From positions 1-33,809 of the forward strand of contig CACZSQ010000038.1 of assembly GCA_902783885.1 (NCBI GenBank): a stretch of DNA of 33,809 nucleotides. Reading direction: 5' to 3'. Both the position numbers and the translations under genes were made by a program. Of the stretch, positions 1 through 9,614 are shown piece by piece. Below the pieces are notes generated by a model. That model had not been told where the DNA came from and searched no databases. It saw only the letters and a list, made by a program, of their open reading frames with translations. The first letter of the stretch is position 1; the number at the start of each line of letters is the position of its first letter. The stretch is from an uncultured Bacteroidales bacterium (GTDB lineage: Bacteria; Bacteroidota; Bacteroidia; Bacteroidales; Bacteroidaceae).

Positions 1-1
1 A

Positions 2-133
2 GATATATTCAATTGGCGTCCCAAGAAGCCTGGCACCGAGCTGAAGCCTTCTGTCCAACATGAGAAGCCCCAGTCGAAGAAGAAAAACAAGCAAGCTCCA
101 GCTTCCAAGAAATCTCCGGCCCCTGCAAAATAG
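2..133 (+). CDS. C-terminal end of an unidentified Lys/Pro-rich protein (5' truncated)
   Basis: An open frame enters from the left edge and ends at TAG 131-133, giving 43 residues. They begin DIFNWRPKKPGTELKP and finish as a Lys/Pro/Ala-rich tail (KKKNKQAPASKKSPAPAK). The basic, low-complexity tail carries no domain signature. In Bacteroidales the gene before mutL and its small companion is often an OstA/LptA-like outer-membrane biogenesis protein. That identity is a guess from gene order, because too little sequence is present to test it. It reads in the same direction as the next gene, 55 bp away. Confidence 0.55.
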   Translation, partial: DIFNWRPKKPGTELKPSVQHEKPQSKKKNKQAPASKKSPAPAK

Positions 134-188
134 TTTCCCCCTATCTATTTCTTAATATTTTCCATTCCTCTATCTATTCTTTCACTAT

Positions 189-485
189 ATGGCTCTTTTT
201 AAGACACGTGAACCTCGCCGCTTCCAAGGCGTCCATATATACACCTCTGAGCGACAGGACAAACTAAACCGCCTCGTGGCAGAAGCTAAGCGCGAGGAAC
301 AGATACAACGTGGCGAAACGCCAGAATATACACCTGACATAGAATCCTATCGCGGTAAGTTCGCTCAGAACCTCAAGAAGGCTGATCCCAACCGCCGTCG
401 TCTTCATCCCGGTATAGCAATTGCGCTCATTGTTATACTGCTGATAATCTGGCATTACCTCCTCACAGGATCTTTTCGGTTCTGA
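189..485 (+). CDS. small conserved-type membrane protein upstream of mutL
   Basis: This 98-residue protein starts at ATG 189. Residues 1-72 are hydrophilic and highly charged, with many Arg, Lys and Glu. A single hydrophobic segment near residues 75-92 (GIAIALIVILLIIWHYLL) sits at the C-terminus and is followed by SFRF. This suggests a tail-anchored inner-membrane protein with its basic N-terminal part in the cytoplasm. No named domain is recognised and no function is proposed. The position just before mutL, same strand, 79 bp away, suggests co-transcription. Confidence 0.75.
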   Translation: MALFKTREPRRFQGVHIYTSERQDKLNRLVAEAKREEQIQRGETPEYTPDIESYRGKFAQNLKKADPNRRRLHPGIAIALIVILLIIWHYLLTGSFRF

Positions 486-564
486 TTCATAAATCTCTGT
501 TTGGCGCTTCTGACTCCATTCTACATTTCATCTATCATTATTCAACTCATAACTATTCACTCCC

Positions 565-3443
<2,879 letters not shown>

Positions 3444-3500
3444 TTTTTTGCTTTAACGGGACCAAAATGTATGTAGAAACGAAAAAAAAGTGTGAAAAAG

Positions 3501-3531
3501 TTGGTGGTTTCACGAAAAGTGCGTTACTTTG
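3501..3531 (+). promoter_or_regulatory. Bacteroidetes-type promoter of the aromatic amino-acid operon
   Basis: TTACTTTG at 3524-3531 matches the Bacteroidetes -7 box TAnnTTTG with one difference. A TTGG at 3501-3504 lies 19 bp upstream, the expected place of the -33 TTTG box. Transcription would begin near 3537-3540, leaving about 18 nt before the leader-peptide ATG at 3557. This is a pattern match and no start site has been mapped. Confidence 0.55.
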
Positions 3532-3556
3532 TCACCGTTAAACAAATAAGAATGTC

Positions 3557-3613
3557 ATGAGACTTTACAACGCATACGCCTATTCCTATTATTACTTTAC
3601 CCAAACAAGGTGA
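3557..3613 (+). CDS. Tyr-rich attenuator leader peptide
   Basis: An 18-codon open frame from ATG 3557 to TGA 3611-3613 reads MRLYNAYAYSYYYFTQTR. Six of the 18 residues are Tyr, three of them consecutive (codons 11-13) and followed by Phe. Such density is not expected by chance and is the hallmark of a leader peptide whose translation senses charged tRNA-Tyr, with perhaps a minor input from tRNA-Phe. The stop codon overlaps the first bases of the antiterminator arm, as in classical attenuators. An A-rich stretch (aaataag) precedes the start, typical of this phylum, where Shine-Dalgarno sequences are weak. The frame is open, the attenuator role is inferred. Confidence 0.85.
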   Translation: MRLYNAYAYSYYYFTQTR

Positions 3614-3683
3614 AGCGGGAAGGCGCGTGTAACAGTTGAAACGTCACAAAGTCGAAACAGTAAATAATAACGAATCCCGCTTC
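3612..3683 (+). promoter_or_regulatory. antiterminator pairing of the aromatic operon attenuator
   Basis: GAAGCGGGA at 3612-3620 is perfectly complementary (9 bp) to TCCCGCTTC at 3675-3683. The second segment is also the left arm of the terminator, so the two structures exclude each other. The first arm overlaps the leader stop codon. A ribosome that finishes the leader covers it and permits termination, whereas a ribosome stalled at the Tyr codons (3587-3595) leaves it free. A weaker possible protector pairing exists between 3572-3580 and 3622-3630, 8 of 9 positions counting G-U pairs. Structures were found by eye, without energy calculation. Confidence 0.8.
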
Positions 3684-3702
3684 CCAATGGAGCGGGATTT
3701 TT
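3673..3702 (+). terminator. attenuator terminator
   Basis: AATCCCGCT (3673-3681) pairs with AGCGGGATT (3691-3699) over 9 bp, with a 9-base loop and a run of five T at 3698-3702. It is a good intrinsic terminator lying 18 bp before the first structural gene rather than after one, as expected for a regulatory terminator. It could also stop read-through from trpS. Confidence 0.85.
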
Positions 3703-3719
3703 CATTCAATATCAAAGCA

Positions 3720-4931
3720 ATGAGTAACACTACTTCTCAAACACAAACTTTCAAACCTGCCGACCGTCTCTCGAGCGTTCAGGAGTACTATTTCTCGCGG
3801 AAACTGAAGGAGGTGGCCAAGTTGAATGCTGAAGGTAAGAATATCATCAGTCTTGCCATCGGCAGCCCTGATATGCCACCCTCAGAACGTACGATTGAGG
3901 TGTTGTGCAAGGAAGCTCACAAGACGAATGGCCACGGCTATCAGCCCACCATAGGGACTCCTGAGCTCCGCACGGCGATGGCCCATTTCTATCAACGTTG
4001 GTATGGTGTCACACTTGACCCGCAGACAGAGATTCAGCCGCTCATCGGTTCCAAAGAGGGCATCCTTCATGTCACGTTGGCTTTTGTGAACCCTGGCGAG
4101 CAGGTCCTCGTTCCCAATCCTGGCTATCCCACTTATACAGCTCTTTCCCGTTTGCTGGGTGCTGAGGTGGTTAACTACAACCTAACAGAAGCCAATGGCT
4201 GGCAGCCCGATTTTGAGCAGTTGGAAGCCATGGATCTCAGCCGTGTGAAGCTGATGTGGACTAACTACCCTCATATGCCGACAGGTGCTCCAGCCCGTCG
4301 TGAGACCTACGAGCGTCTGGTGCAGTTCGCACGACAGCATGGTATTATCATAGTGAATGATAACCCGTATAGCTTTATATTAAATAAAGGTGAGCATCTC
4401 TCTATACTCCAGATTCCCGGAGCCAAGGATTGTTGTATAGAGTTCAATTCCATGTCCAAGAGCCATAACATGCCGGGATGGCGTGTTGGAATGCTTTCCA
4501 CCAATGCACAGTTCATACAATGGATCCTTAAGGTGAAAACCAATATCGATAGTGGCACATTCCGTGCTTTACAGTTGGCTGCAGCCGATGCGCTGACTAA
4601 CAGCACCGAGGAGTGGCATCGTGAAATGAATGTCAGAACATACGCAAACCGTCGTTCTATTGCAGAGGAGATTATGACAGCCCTTGGTTGTTCTTTCGAC
4701 CCCTTGCAAACTGGTATGTTTCTTTGGGGCCGCATTCCAGAAGAGATTGCCAATGTGGAGGACCTCACAGAGCGCGTGCTCCACGAAGCCCGTGTCTTCA
4801 TCACCCCAGGATTCATCTTCGGCTCTAATGGCAACCGTTATATCCGCATCTCACTCTGTGCCAAGGATGAGCAGATGCGGGAGGCACTTGATCGTGTGCG
4901 AACGATGTTAAACATTAAAAATACACATTAA
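3720..4931 (+). CDS. class I/II PLP-dependent aminotransferase, probably aromatic
   Basis: This 403-residue fold-type I aminotransferase has the PLP-binding Lys at about 247 in NSMSKSHNMPGWRVG. Upstream are the expected NPGYPTY and NDNPYSF segments, and RISLCA near the end carries the carboxylate-binding Arg. It sits first in an operon with DAHP synthase/chorismate mutase and prephenate dehydrogenase, so transamination of 4-hydroxyphenylpyruvate (and perhaps phenylpyruvate) is the likely job. The fold alone does not settle substrate. Start choice: an in-frame TTG at 3636 would extend the protein by 28 residues but runs through the terminator hairpin, so ATG 3720 (MSNTTSQTQ) is preferred. Thirteen bases separate it from the next gene. 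Confidence 0.9.
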   Translation: MSNTTSQTQTFKPADRLSSVQEYYFSRKLKEVAKLNAEGKNIISLAIGSPDMPPSERTIEVLCKEAHKTNGHGYQPTIGTPELRTAMAHFYQRWYGVTLDPQTEIQPLIGSKEGILHVTLAFVNPGEQVLVPNPGYPTYTALSRLLGAEVVNYNLTEANGWQPDFEQLEAMDLSRVKLMWTNYPHMPTGAPARRETYERLVQFARQHGIIIVNDNPYSFILNKGEHLSILQIPGAKDCCIEFNSMSKSHNMPGWRVGMLSTNAQFIQWILKVKTNIDSGTFRALQLAAADALTNSTEEWHREMNVRTYANRRSIAEEIMTALGCSFDPLQTGMFLWGRIPEEIANVEDLTERVLHEARVFITPGFIFGSNGNRYIRISLCAKDEQMREALDRVRTMLNIKNTH

Positions 4932-4944
4932 ACCAAACATAAAT

Positions 4945-6015
4945 ATGGAACTCGAATTGACTTTAGAAGGAATGAATTTAGGTATAGACGAGAGACGTCC
5001 TCTGGTAATAGCCGGTCCATGCTCGGCAGAGACTGAAGAACAAGTGATGGAAACCGCTCGTCAGTTGTCTCATAATGGAATAAAGATTTTCCGTGCAGGC
5101 GTTTGGAAACCTCGCACAAAACCTGGCGGTTTTGAAGGCAAGGGGGCAGAGGCCTTGCCCTGGCTGCAGCGTGTGAAGGCCGAGACAGGGATGCTTTTAG
5201 CTACTGAGGTTGCAACCCCCGAGCACGTGGAAACAGCCCTCAAGGCTGGCATTGATATCTTGTGGATCGGGGCCCGCACCACCGCCAACCCCTTCTCTGT
5301 GCAGGCTATTGCAGATGCGCTGAAGGGCACGGATGTGCCCGTGCTCGTCAAGAATCCTGTGAATCCCGATATCGAGCTGTGGACAGGCGCTCTCCTGCGT
5401 ATTAACAATGCTGGAATCCGTCGTCTCGGCGCCATCCATCGCGGTTTCTCCAGTGTAGATAGCAAGCTATACCGTAATCCACCGATGTGGCATATTCCTA
5501 TCGAGCTCAAGCGTCGTTTCCCTTCCTTGACCATCATCACAGACCCCAGTCACATGGGTGGACGTCGCGATCTTGTGGCCCCCCTTGCCCAGCAGGCGAT
5601 GGATCTCGGGATGGATGGGCTGATGATAGAGGCTCATTGCAACCCTGACTGCGCGTGGAGCGATGCCAACCAGCAAGTGTTGCCCGAGGTGCTCGATTTC
5701 ATCCTCGACCGTCTCGTTGTTCGCGAAAGCGTGGAGATCACAGAGAGCATCAGCCAGCTGCGCAAGCAGATTGATGAACTCGATAATCAGCTCATGGACC
5801 TTCTCACCAAGCGTATGCGTGTTAGCCGAGAGATTGCAGAATACAAGAAGCTACACAATATGACCGTTGTGCAGACGACTCGCTATAGTGAAATCCTCGA
5901 CAAGCGTGCTGCCCAGGGCGTTCTTTGCGGGATGAATCCTGATTTCGTCAAGAAGGTCTATGAGGCTATTCACAGCGAGAGTGTCAGGCAGCAGATTGAG
6001 TACATGAATAAATAA
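4945..6015 (+). CDS. bifunctional DAHP synthase (type I-beta) / chorismate mutase
   Basis: The first 265 or so residues form a type I-beta 3-deoxy-7-phosphoheptulonate synthase: AGPCSAE, KPRTKPGGFEGKG, WIGARTTANPFSVQ, LVKNPVNPD, DPSHMGGRR and the metal-ligand region EAHCNPDCAWSD. From about residue 270 an AroQ-type chorismate mutase follows (ISQLRKQIDELDNQLMDLLTKRMRV). It catalyses the first step of the shikimate pathway and the conversion of chorismate to prephenate. The mutase is C-terminal, as in the Porphyromonas gingivalis enzyme, which is known to be feedback-inhibited by prephenate. In Bacillus the mutase is N-terminal. Length (356 aa) fits the fusion. It is the second gene of the attenuated operon, 11 bp before the dehydrogenase gene. 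Confidence 0.95.
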   Translation: MELELTLEGMNLGIDERRPLVIAGPCSAETEEQVMETARQLSHNGIKIFRAGVWKPRTKPGGFEGKGAEALPWLQRVKAETGMLLATEVATPEHVETALKAGIDILWIGARTTANPFSVQAIADALKGTDVPVLVKNPVNPDIELWTGALLRINNAGIRRLGAIHRGFSSVDSKLYRNPPMWHIPIELKRRFPSLTIITDPSHMGGRRDLVAPLAQQAMDLGMDGLMIEAHCNPDCAWSDANQQVLPEVLDFILDRLVVRESVEITESISQLRKQIDELDNQLMDLLTKRMRVSREIAEYKKLHNMTVVQTTRYSEILDKRAAQGVLCGMNPDFVKKVYEAIHSESVRQQIEYMNK

Positions 6016-6026
6016 GGTCTTATATT

Positions 6027-6803
6027 ATGCGAATATTAATCTTAGGTGCCGGAAAGATGGGGTCGTTCTTTACGGACCTCCTCAGTTTCGACCACGAGGT
6101 GGCCGTTTATGACAATGACCCACAGCGTCTGCGCTTTCTCTACAATACACAGCGTTTCACCTCTTTGGACGAGGTCGATGACTTTCATCCAGAGTTTGTC
6201 ATCAATGCCGTTTCGCTGAAATACACGCTCACCGTGTTTGATGAGCTCTTGCCCCACATTGGCAAAGACTGCGTCCTCTCAGACATCAGCAGTGTCAAGA
6301 CGGGCTTCAAGGAGTATTACGAGAACACCGGTCACCGCTATGTCTCGTCGCACCCGATGTTCGGTCCCACTTTTGCCAACCTTGGGCAACTCAGCAGCGA
6401 GAATGCCATTCTCATCAATGAGGGTGACTACATGGGACGAATCTTCTTCCGTGATCTCTACACGCGCCTTGGTCTCAACCTTAAGGAAATCTCTTTCGCC
6501 GAACACGATGAGACTATGGCCTATTCGTTGAGCATCCCCTTCGTTTCGACCTTTGTCTTCTCAGCCGTGATGAAGCATCAGGATACTCCGGGAACCACCT
6601 TCAAGCGTCACATGACAATAGCCCGAGGAGTGCTTTCGGAGGACGACACATTGTTGCGCGAAATACTTTTCAATCCCCACACGAAGCCTAAGGTAGAGAG
6701 CATCCGCACGGAACTGAAGCAGCTCATCCAGATAATCGACGACCGCGATGAGGAAGCCATGACAGCTTACCTCACCCGCATCCGACAGAATATCAATGAA
6801 TGA
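6027..6803 (+). CDS. tyrA: prephenate dehydrogenase
   Basis: This 258-residue protein has an N-terminal Rossmann fold (LILGAGKMGSFFTDLL) followed by the helical dimerisation region of the TyrA family. It includes SDISSVKTGF, SSHPMFGPT and a His/Glu-rich segment ISFAEHDETMAYSLSIP that fits the prephenate-binding area. It oxidatively decarboxylates prephenate to 4-hydroxyphenylpyruvate, the committed step to tyrosine. The protein is short and shows no C-terminal ACT domain, so allosteric control through ACT seems absent. Transcriptional attenuation and control of the upstream synthase may carry the regulation (inference). The next gene starts 3 bp after the stop. Confidence 0.92.
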   Translation: MRILILGAGKMGSFFTDLLSFDHEVAVYDNDPQRLRFLYNTQRFTSLDEVDDFHPEFVINAVSLKYTLTVFDELLPHIGKDCVLSDISSVKTGFKEYYENTGHRYVSSHPMFGPTFANLGQLSSENAILINEGDYMGRIFFRDLYTRLGLNLKEISFAEHDETMAYSLSIPFVSTFVFSAVMKHQDTPGTTFKRHMTIARGVLSEDDTLLREILFNPHTKPKVESIRTELKQLIQIIDDRDEEAMTAYLTRIRQNINE

Positions 6804-6806
6804 CAA

Positions 6807-7673
6807 ATGAGACGTCTTTTCTCTCTGCTTTTATGCTTTTGTTGTATTACCATCGCTGCACAGGAGCTCACCGTAGGTAGCTACAACATCCGCTACAAGA
6901 ACCGCGGCGACAGCATCCGTGGTAACGGATGGCAGGAGCGTTGTCCGAGCATCTGCAACCAGCTCCTTTGGGAACGCCCCGACATATTCGGCACACAGGA
7001 GGTGCTGCACGGCCAGCTTCTAGACTTGGAAAAAGGCTTGAAGACTTATCAGTGGATAGGTGTTGGACGCGACGACGGGAAGCAGGCGGGCGAGTATGCG
7101 GCCATCTTCTACAACCCTCAGCGCGTGGAACTCCTGGAGGAAGGCCATTTCTGGCTTAATGAGACACCTGACCGTCCAGCCCTTGGGTGGGATGCCGCCT
7201 GCATACGCATCTGCACGTGGGGACATTTCCGCGACCGTCTCACGCAGAAGGATTTCTATTTTCTAAACCTCCACATGGACCATGTTGGGGTGAATGCCCG
7301 TCGCGAGTCTGCCAAGCTGGTCATGCAGCGCATCACTGCAATGACCGATGGCGGAAAGAAACTGGCAGTGCTCACGGGTGACTTCAATGTGCCGCAGACC
7401 GATGAACTCTACAGTCTCTTCACGCAGTCCGGTGTGCTTAAGGACTGCTACATTGAGGCTCGCGAGCGTTTTGTAGAGAACGGAAGCTTCAACAGTTTCA
7501 ACGCACAAGCTTACACCACCGAACGTATAGACCACATCTTTGTGACACCAAAAACGGCCGTCGATGCTTTTGCTATTCGCACTGACGGCCGTTGGCAGAA
7601 GGATGAGGACGGACAATGGACTTGTCGTCTCCTCTCAGATCATTATCCGCTCTTTGCCAGAATCAGGTTTTGA
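6807..7673 (+). CDS. secreted endonuclease/exonuclease/phosphatase-family protein
   Basis: This 288-residue protein begins with a signal peptide (MRRLFSLLLCFCCITIAAQ, cleavage probably after AAA or AQ). The EEP metal-dependent hydrolase motifs follow in order: SYNIRY, TQEVLHGQ (metal Glu), NLHMDHVG, LTGDFNVP (Asp/Asn) and SDHYPLFARI (catalytic Asp-His). The family includes nucleases, sphingomyelinases and phosphoesterases, and substrate cannot be chosen from sequence. Export suggests a periplasmic or outer-surface phosphodiesterase. It follows tyrA by 3 bp and so is probably co-transcribed with the aromatic operon, although no metabolic link is evident. Its stop lies 7 bp from the convergent cysK stop. 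Confidence 0.88.
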   Translation: MRRLFSLLLCFCCITIAAQELTVGSYNIRYKNRGDSIRGNGWQERCPSICNQLLWERPDIFGTQEVLHGQLLDLEKGLKTYQWIGVGRDDGKQAGEYAAIFYNPQRVELLEEGHFWLNETPDRPALGWDAACIRICTWGHFRDRLTQKDFYFLNLHMDHVGVNARRESAKLVMQRITAMTDGGKKLAVLTGDFNVPQTDELYSLFTQSGVLKDCYIEARERFVENGSFNSFNAQAYTTERIDHIFVTPKTAVDAFAIRTDGRWQKDEDGQWTCRLLSDHYPLFARIRF

Positions 7674-7680
7674 CGTGTTC

Positions 7681-8628
7681 TCAGAGGGGATAGTTTTCAA
7701 TGTCAAAGAGTTGGGTGGAAAGATAACGTTCACCTGTGTCAGGCAGAAGTACGACCACGTGCTTGCCGGCATTCTCTGGGCGGCGTGCTATTTCGGCAGC
7801 GGCAAAGGCTGCTGCACCCGATGAGATGCCCACCAGCAGTCCTTCTGTGCGAGCCAGTTCCCTTCCAGTGCGCAGGGCATCGTCGTTTTCTACATCGAAC
7901 ACTTCGTCGATGATGGCACCGTCATAGGTCTTGGGGATGAAGCCAGCGCCGATACCCTGAATCTTATGCGGTCCGCTGGGCTGTCCATTGAGGACGGCGG
8001 AATCCTTGGGCTCCACAGCGATTATCTTAATGTTCGGATTCAGTTCCTTCAGGCGTTTGCCAACACCGGAGACCGTTCCGCCCGTGCCTACACCGGCTAC
8101 GAAAATGTCAATTTGCCCCTCAGTCTGCTCCCATATTTCCACGCCCGTAGTAGCATAATGGCGGGCGGGGTTGGCGGCGTTTTCGAACTGCTGTAGGATG
8201 ATGCTGCCCGGGATGCTGTCGCGCAGTGCTTCTGCTGCGGCAATGGCTCCTTTCATGCCATCCTTGCCGGGGGTGAGACGTACTTCGGCACCGTATGCTT
8301 TCACCAGATTGCGGCGTTCAACGCTCATGGTTTCCGGCATAGTGAGAATCAGGTGGTAACCTTTCACGGCGCTGACCAGTGCCAGACCCACGCCAGTGTT
8401 GCCGCTGGTGGGTTCGATGATGGTGGCGCCAGGCTTGAGGAGGCCGCGTTGTTCAGCGTCTTCGATCATGGCGAGTGCTATGCGGTCCTTCACACTGCCT
8501 CCAGGATTGAAGAACTCCACTTTTGCAATGACGGGGTTAGCGATGCCACGGGCATTCGAGAATTTGTTAAGCTCTACGAGCGGTGTGCGACCAATCAGTT
8601 CGGTCAGTTGTTTTGCAATTTGTTTCAT
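7681..8628 (-). CDS. cysK: cysteine synthase (O-acetylserine sulfhydrylase)
   Basis: This 315-residue fold-type II PLP enzyme condenses O-acetylserine with sulfide to make cysteine. The PLP Lys is residue 47 in NPGGSVKDR. The substrate loop [11 protein letters not shown] and the phosphate loop [11 protein letters not shown] are intact, and the C-terminal SSGAAAFAA segment is present. Start: the longer open frame would add 45 unconserved residues across the intergenic space, so ATG 8626-8628 ([20 protein letters not shown]) is used. It is the last gene of the minus-strand metY-metH-metF-cysK series, 19 bp after metF. Confidence 0.95.
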   Translation of the reverse strand: MKQIAKQLTELIGRTPLVELNKFSNARGIANPVIAKVEFFNPGGSVKDRIALAMIEDAEQRGLLKPGATIIEPTSGNTGVGLALVSAVKGYHLILTMPETMSVERRNLVKAYGAEVRLTPGKDGMKGAIAAAEALRDSIPGSIILQQFENAANPARHYATTGVEIWEQTEGQIDIFVAGVGTGGTVSGVGKRLKELNPNIKIIAVEPKDSAVLNGQPSGPHKIQGIGAGFIPKTYDGAIIDEVFDVENDDALRTGRELARTEGLLVGISSGAAAFAAAEIARRPENAGKHVVVLLPDTGERYLSTQLFDIENYPL

Positions 8629-8647
8629 TGTGTTTAAGTGTTGTGAG

Positions 8648-9607
8648 TTAGAAAATATTTTTAACGATTTGACAAACATTATCGGTTTTGGCCATTGTGT
8701 AGAAGTGAATGGCTGGAACGCCGTGTGCCAGCAGATCGCGACCTTGGGCAATAGCCCATTCAATGCCTATCTGGTAAGCTGCTTCGGCGGTTTTGGCAGC
8801 ATTCAGTTCGCTGACCAACGGCTGTGGAATGTCAATATGGAAGGACCTCGGTAGCAGTTCGATTTGTCGCTGACCTGAAACAGGCTTGAGTCCTGGGATG
8901 ATTGGCACCGTGATACCCGCCTTGCGCAGACGATCCACGAAGCGATAGAAACATTCGTTATCAAAGAACATCTGGGTGATGATGTAGTCGGCTCCGGCTT
9001 CTACCTTTTGCTTCAGGTAGTGGATGTCGGTGTCGAGGTTAGCGGCCTCGAAATGCTTCTCTGGATAAGCTGCCACGCCGATGCAGAAATCTGTTGGCAG
9101 CCCTTGTCTCACTGTGGGGTCGAGGTATTGGCCTTTGTTCAGCTGCCGAATCATCGCTACGAGCTCCGAACTGTGGCAGAAACCATCGGTCTCAGGGATG
9201 AAGTAGCGCTGTCCGGGTAATGCATCGCCGCGTAGGGCTACGACATTCTCGATGCCAAGAAAATGCAGGTCGAGCAGTTCGCTCTCCACTCGTGATCGGG
9301 ATGCCCCTCCGCAGATGACGTGAGGCACGATGTCAAGTTGCGGATAGCGTCGCATGATAGCTGCTACGATAGCCACTGTGCTCGGGCGCTTGGCCAGCGT
9401 CATCTTGGTAAACGAGCCGTCTGCATTGGGAACGTATTCCACCTCATCGCGATGGCATGTGATGTTGATGAACGGCGGCGCGAACTCCATCAGAGGGTCG
9501 AGGCTGTCGTAGAGACGGCTTGCATCGCTTCCTTTCAGGGGCGGCACCAACTCGAAGCTGGCAAACGGGCTTCCTGAACGTTGTAATATATCTATGACTT
9601 TACTCAT
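8648..9607 (-). CDS. metF: 5,10-methylenetetrahydrofolate reductase
   Basis: This 319-residue FAD-dependent TIM-barrel enzyme makes 5-methyltetrahydrofolate, the methyl donor of MetH. The catalytic Glu is residue 19 in SFELVPP. Further family segments are [24 protein letters not shown] and [13 protein letters not shown]. There is no C-terminal regulatory domain, as usual in bacteria. Start: ATG at 9605-9607 ([15 protein letters not shown]). The frame is open further upstream but that part overlaps metH and is not conserved-looking. It begins 7 bp after metH ends, so the two genes are tightly coupled. Confidence 0.95.
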   Translation of the reverse strand: MSKVIDILQRSGSPFASFELVPPLKGSDASRLYDSLDPLMEFAPPFINITCHRDEVEYVPNADGSFTKMTLAKRPSTVAIVAAIMRRYPQLDIVPHVICGGASRSRVESELLDLHFLGIENVVALRGDALPGQRYFIPETDGFCHSSELVAMIRQLNKGQYLDPTVRQGLPTDFCIGVAAYPEKHFEAANLDTDIHYLKQKVEAGADYIITQMFFDNECFYRFVDRLRKAGITVPIIPGLKPVSGQRQIELLPRSFHIDIPQPLVSELNAAKTAEAAYQIGIEWAIAQGRDLLAHGVPAIHFYTMAKTDNVCQIVKNIF

Positions 9608-9614
9608 GTGTGAG

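Noticed and set aside
3444-3719. T-box riboswitch in front of the aromatic operon
   Set aside because: No T-box consensus or specifier stem is visible, and the Tyr-rich reading frame with overlapping hairpins explains the region better.
3636-3719. N-terminal extension of the aminotransferase from TTG 3636
   Set aside because: It would translate the terminator hairpin and adds residues without family character, so ATG 3720 fits the conserved start.
8629-8763. 45-residue N-terminal extension of CysK
   Set aside because: The extension overlaps the end of metF and has no resemblance to cysteine synthases, which begin near [15 protein letters not shown].
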